This document shows positions 4,422 through 5,140 of a stretch of DNA of 5,140 nucleotides, one piece after another. Source of the stretch: Chloroflexota bacterium (GTDB taxonomy: Bacteria > Chloroflexota > Ktedonobacteria > Ktedonobacterales > Ktedonobacteraceae); NCBI GenBank assembly GCA_005881495.1, contig VBHI01000039.1, positions 1 through 5,140 of the forward strand, in the 5' to 3' direction. The first letter of the stretch is position 1; the number at the start of each line of letters is the position of its first letter. Below the pieces are notes generated by a model that saw only the letters and a program-made list of their open reading frames with translations, was not told where the DNA came from and did not search any database. Made by a program: the position numbers and the translations under genes.

Positions 4422-5140
4422 AGTTCCTGTTCGACGACGAGTCCTTCTCCTTCGAGACGCTGCGCACCGCCGGTTTCGCCGCCTACGGCGGGGCCGACCT
4501 CGGCGAGGTCCTCACCACCGCCCGCCACATCGGGGAAGGTGACGAGGCCAGCTGGCACCAGGCGTGGAAGACCACCGCGCAGCGGGTGGCGGAAGTTGGC
4601 GAGCAGGCCCTCGCTTCCGGACACCGCGTCAGCGCCCGAGAAGCCCTGTTGCGGGCATCGAACTACTACCGCACCGCAGGGGACTTCCTGCTCGAGAAGC
4701 CAGCCACCGACCCGGAAATGACGTTGCTGTCCGCCGGCCAACACGACACCTTCGCCGCCGCGGCCGCTCTGTTCGACACCCCGGTCCAGGCGGTCTCCAT
4801 CCCGTATGAGGACACCACCCTGCCGGCCTACCTGTTCCTCGTCGACGACTCCGGCGCCGCGCGCCCCACCATCATCTACAACAGCGGATACGACTCCACC
4901 CGCGAGGAGTCCTACTTCGTCATCGCCGCCGCCGCGCTGCGCCGCGGATACAACGTCCTGGCCTTCGACGGCCCCGGACAGGGCGCTGCGCTGCGCGAAC
5001 AGAAACTGGTCATGCGCCCCGACTGGGAAGCCGTGATCACCCCGGTCGTCGACTACGCGCTGACCCGCGGCGAGATTGCGGCCGACAAGATCGTCCTGTT
5101 CGGGTACAGCCTGGGCGGCTATCTCGTCGCCCGAGCCGCC
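4418..5140 (+). CDS. Alpha/beta hydrolase, FrsA/DHPON-hydrolase-like (3' end beyond window)
   Basis: ATG 4418 with GAGGAG at 4406-4411 six bases upstream; the frame is open for 241 codons to the window edge. An N-terminal helical region (about 1-120) precedes a hydrolase core: IPYEDTTLPAYLFLV (128-142), then TIIYNSGYDSTREES (151-165), the likely oxyanion-hole strand and loop, RRGYNVLAFDGPGQGA (175-190), and the nucleophile elbow GYSLGG with Ser231 as catalytic serine. This order, with a helical N-terminal domain before the core, fits FrsA/DUF1100-like or 2,6-dihydroxypseudooxynicotine hydrolase-like serine hydrolases of roughly 370-400 residues. The acid and histidine of the triad would lie beyond the window. 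The substrate is not predictable. Codons are almost all G/C-ending, in sharp contrast to the TetR gene, indicating foreign (actinobacterial-style) origin. Its start overlaps the preceding 34-codon frame (ATGA), and it sits behind the second TetR operator. Confidence 0.88.
   Translation, partial: MKFLFDDESFSFETLRTAGFAAYGGADLGEVLTTARHIGEGDEASWHQAWKTTAQRVAEVGEQALASGHRVSAREALLRASNYYRTAGDFLLEKPATDPEMTLLSAGQHDTFAAAAALFDTPVQAVSIPYEDTTLPAYLFLVDDSGAARPTIIYNSGYDSTREESYFVIAAAALRRGYNVLAFDGPGQGAALREQKLVMRPDWEAVITPVVDYALTRGEIAADKIVLFGYSLGGYLVARAA

Noticed and set aside
4412..4744. Minus-strand 110-aa and plus-strand short ORFs inside the hydrolase
   Set aside because: Shadow frames of the GC-rich hydrolase, whose frame carries the coherent fold and GYSLGG motif.

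Overview
The window looks like an accessory, rearranged stretch of a chromosome from a large-genome, soil-type bacterium. A Ktedonobacteria-like member of the Chloroflexota is my best guess, because of the TPR-rich regulator debris, the density of small transcription factors (ArsR, HxlR, TetR), and actinobacterial-style GC-rich enzymes set among genes of moderate GC. That placement is inference from gene style only.

Layout. Positions 1-323 (minus strand) hold the C-terminal part of a luciferase-like (LLM) flavin-dependent oxidoreductase. At about 320 it abuts, head to head, the C-terminal part of a TPR protein (plus strand, to 1051); both lack their N-termini. A GC-rich minus-strand pair follows: a SnoaL-like/NTF2-fold protein (1615-2073), then an ArsR-type regulator (1057-1509). 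The regulator carries half of an extra winged-helix domain at its N-terminus and seems to be 5'-damaged. Positions 2074-2609 contain no convincing intact gene, only possible regulator debris and Shine-Dalgarno-like motifs without start codons. An HxlR regulator (2610-2936) follows, with an extended -10 promoter inside a dyad. The next 603 bp hold a 21-bp perfect inverted repeat and a family of 16-bp repeats in inverted orientation. These resemble the end of a transposon whose transposase binds multiple sites and whose termini are TGT/ACA.

A TetR regulator (3540-4166) has a near-consensus promoter and a 20-bp operator-like site. The same site recurs 24 bp after its stop codon, in front of the next transcription unit. 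That unit begins with a 34-codon frame resembling the N-terminus of an alpha/beta hydrolase, cut off at about 4400, where a different, very GC-rich alpha/beta hydrolase (4418 to window end) begins with an ATGA overlap.

How the parts work together. The clearest regulatory unit is TetR plus its duplicated operator, predicted to repress both itself and the hydrolase that now occupies the downstream slot. The most interesting theme is repeated junctions: truncated gene pieces joined to foreign GC-rich genes, with mobile-element-type repeats between them. I see no complete transposase, RNA gene or CRISPR array.
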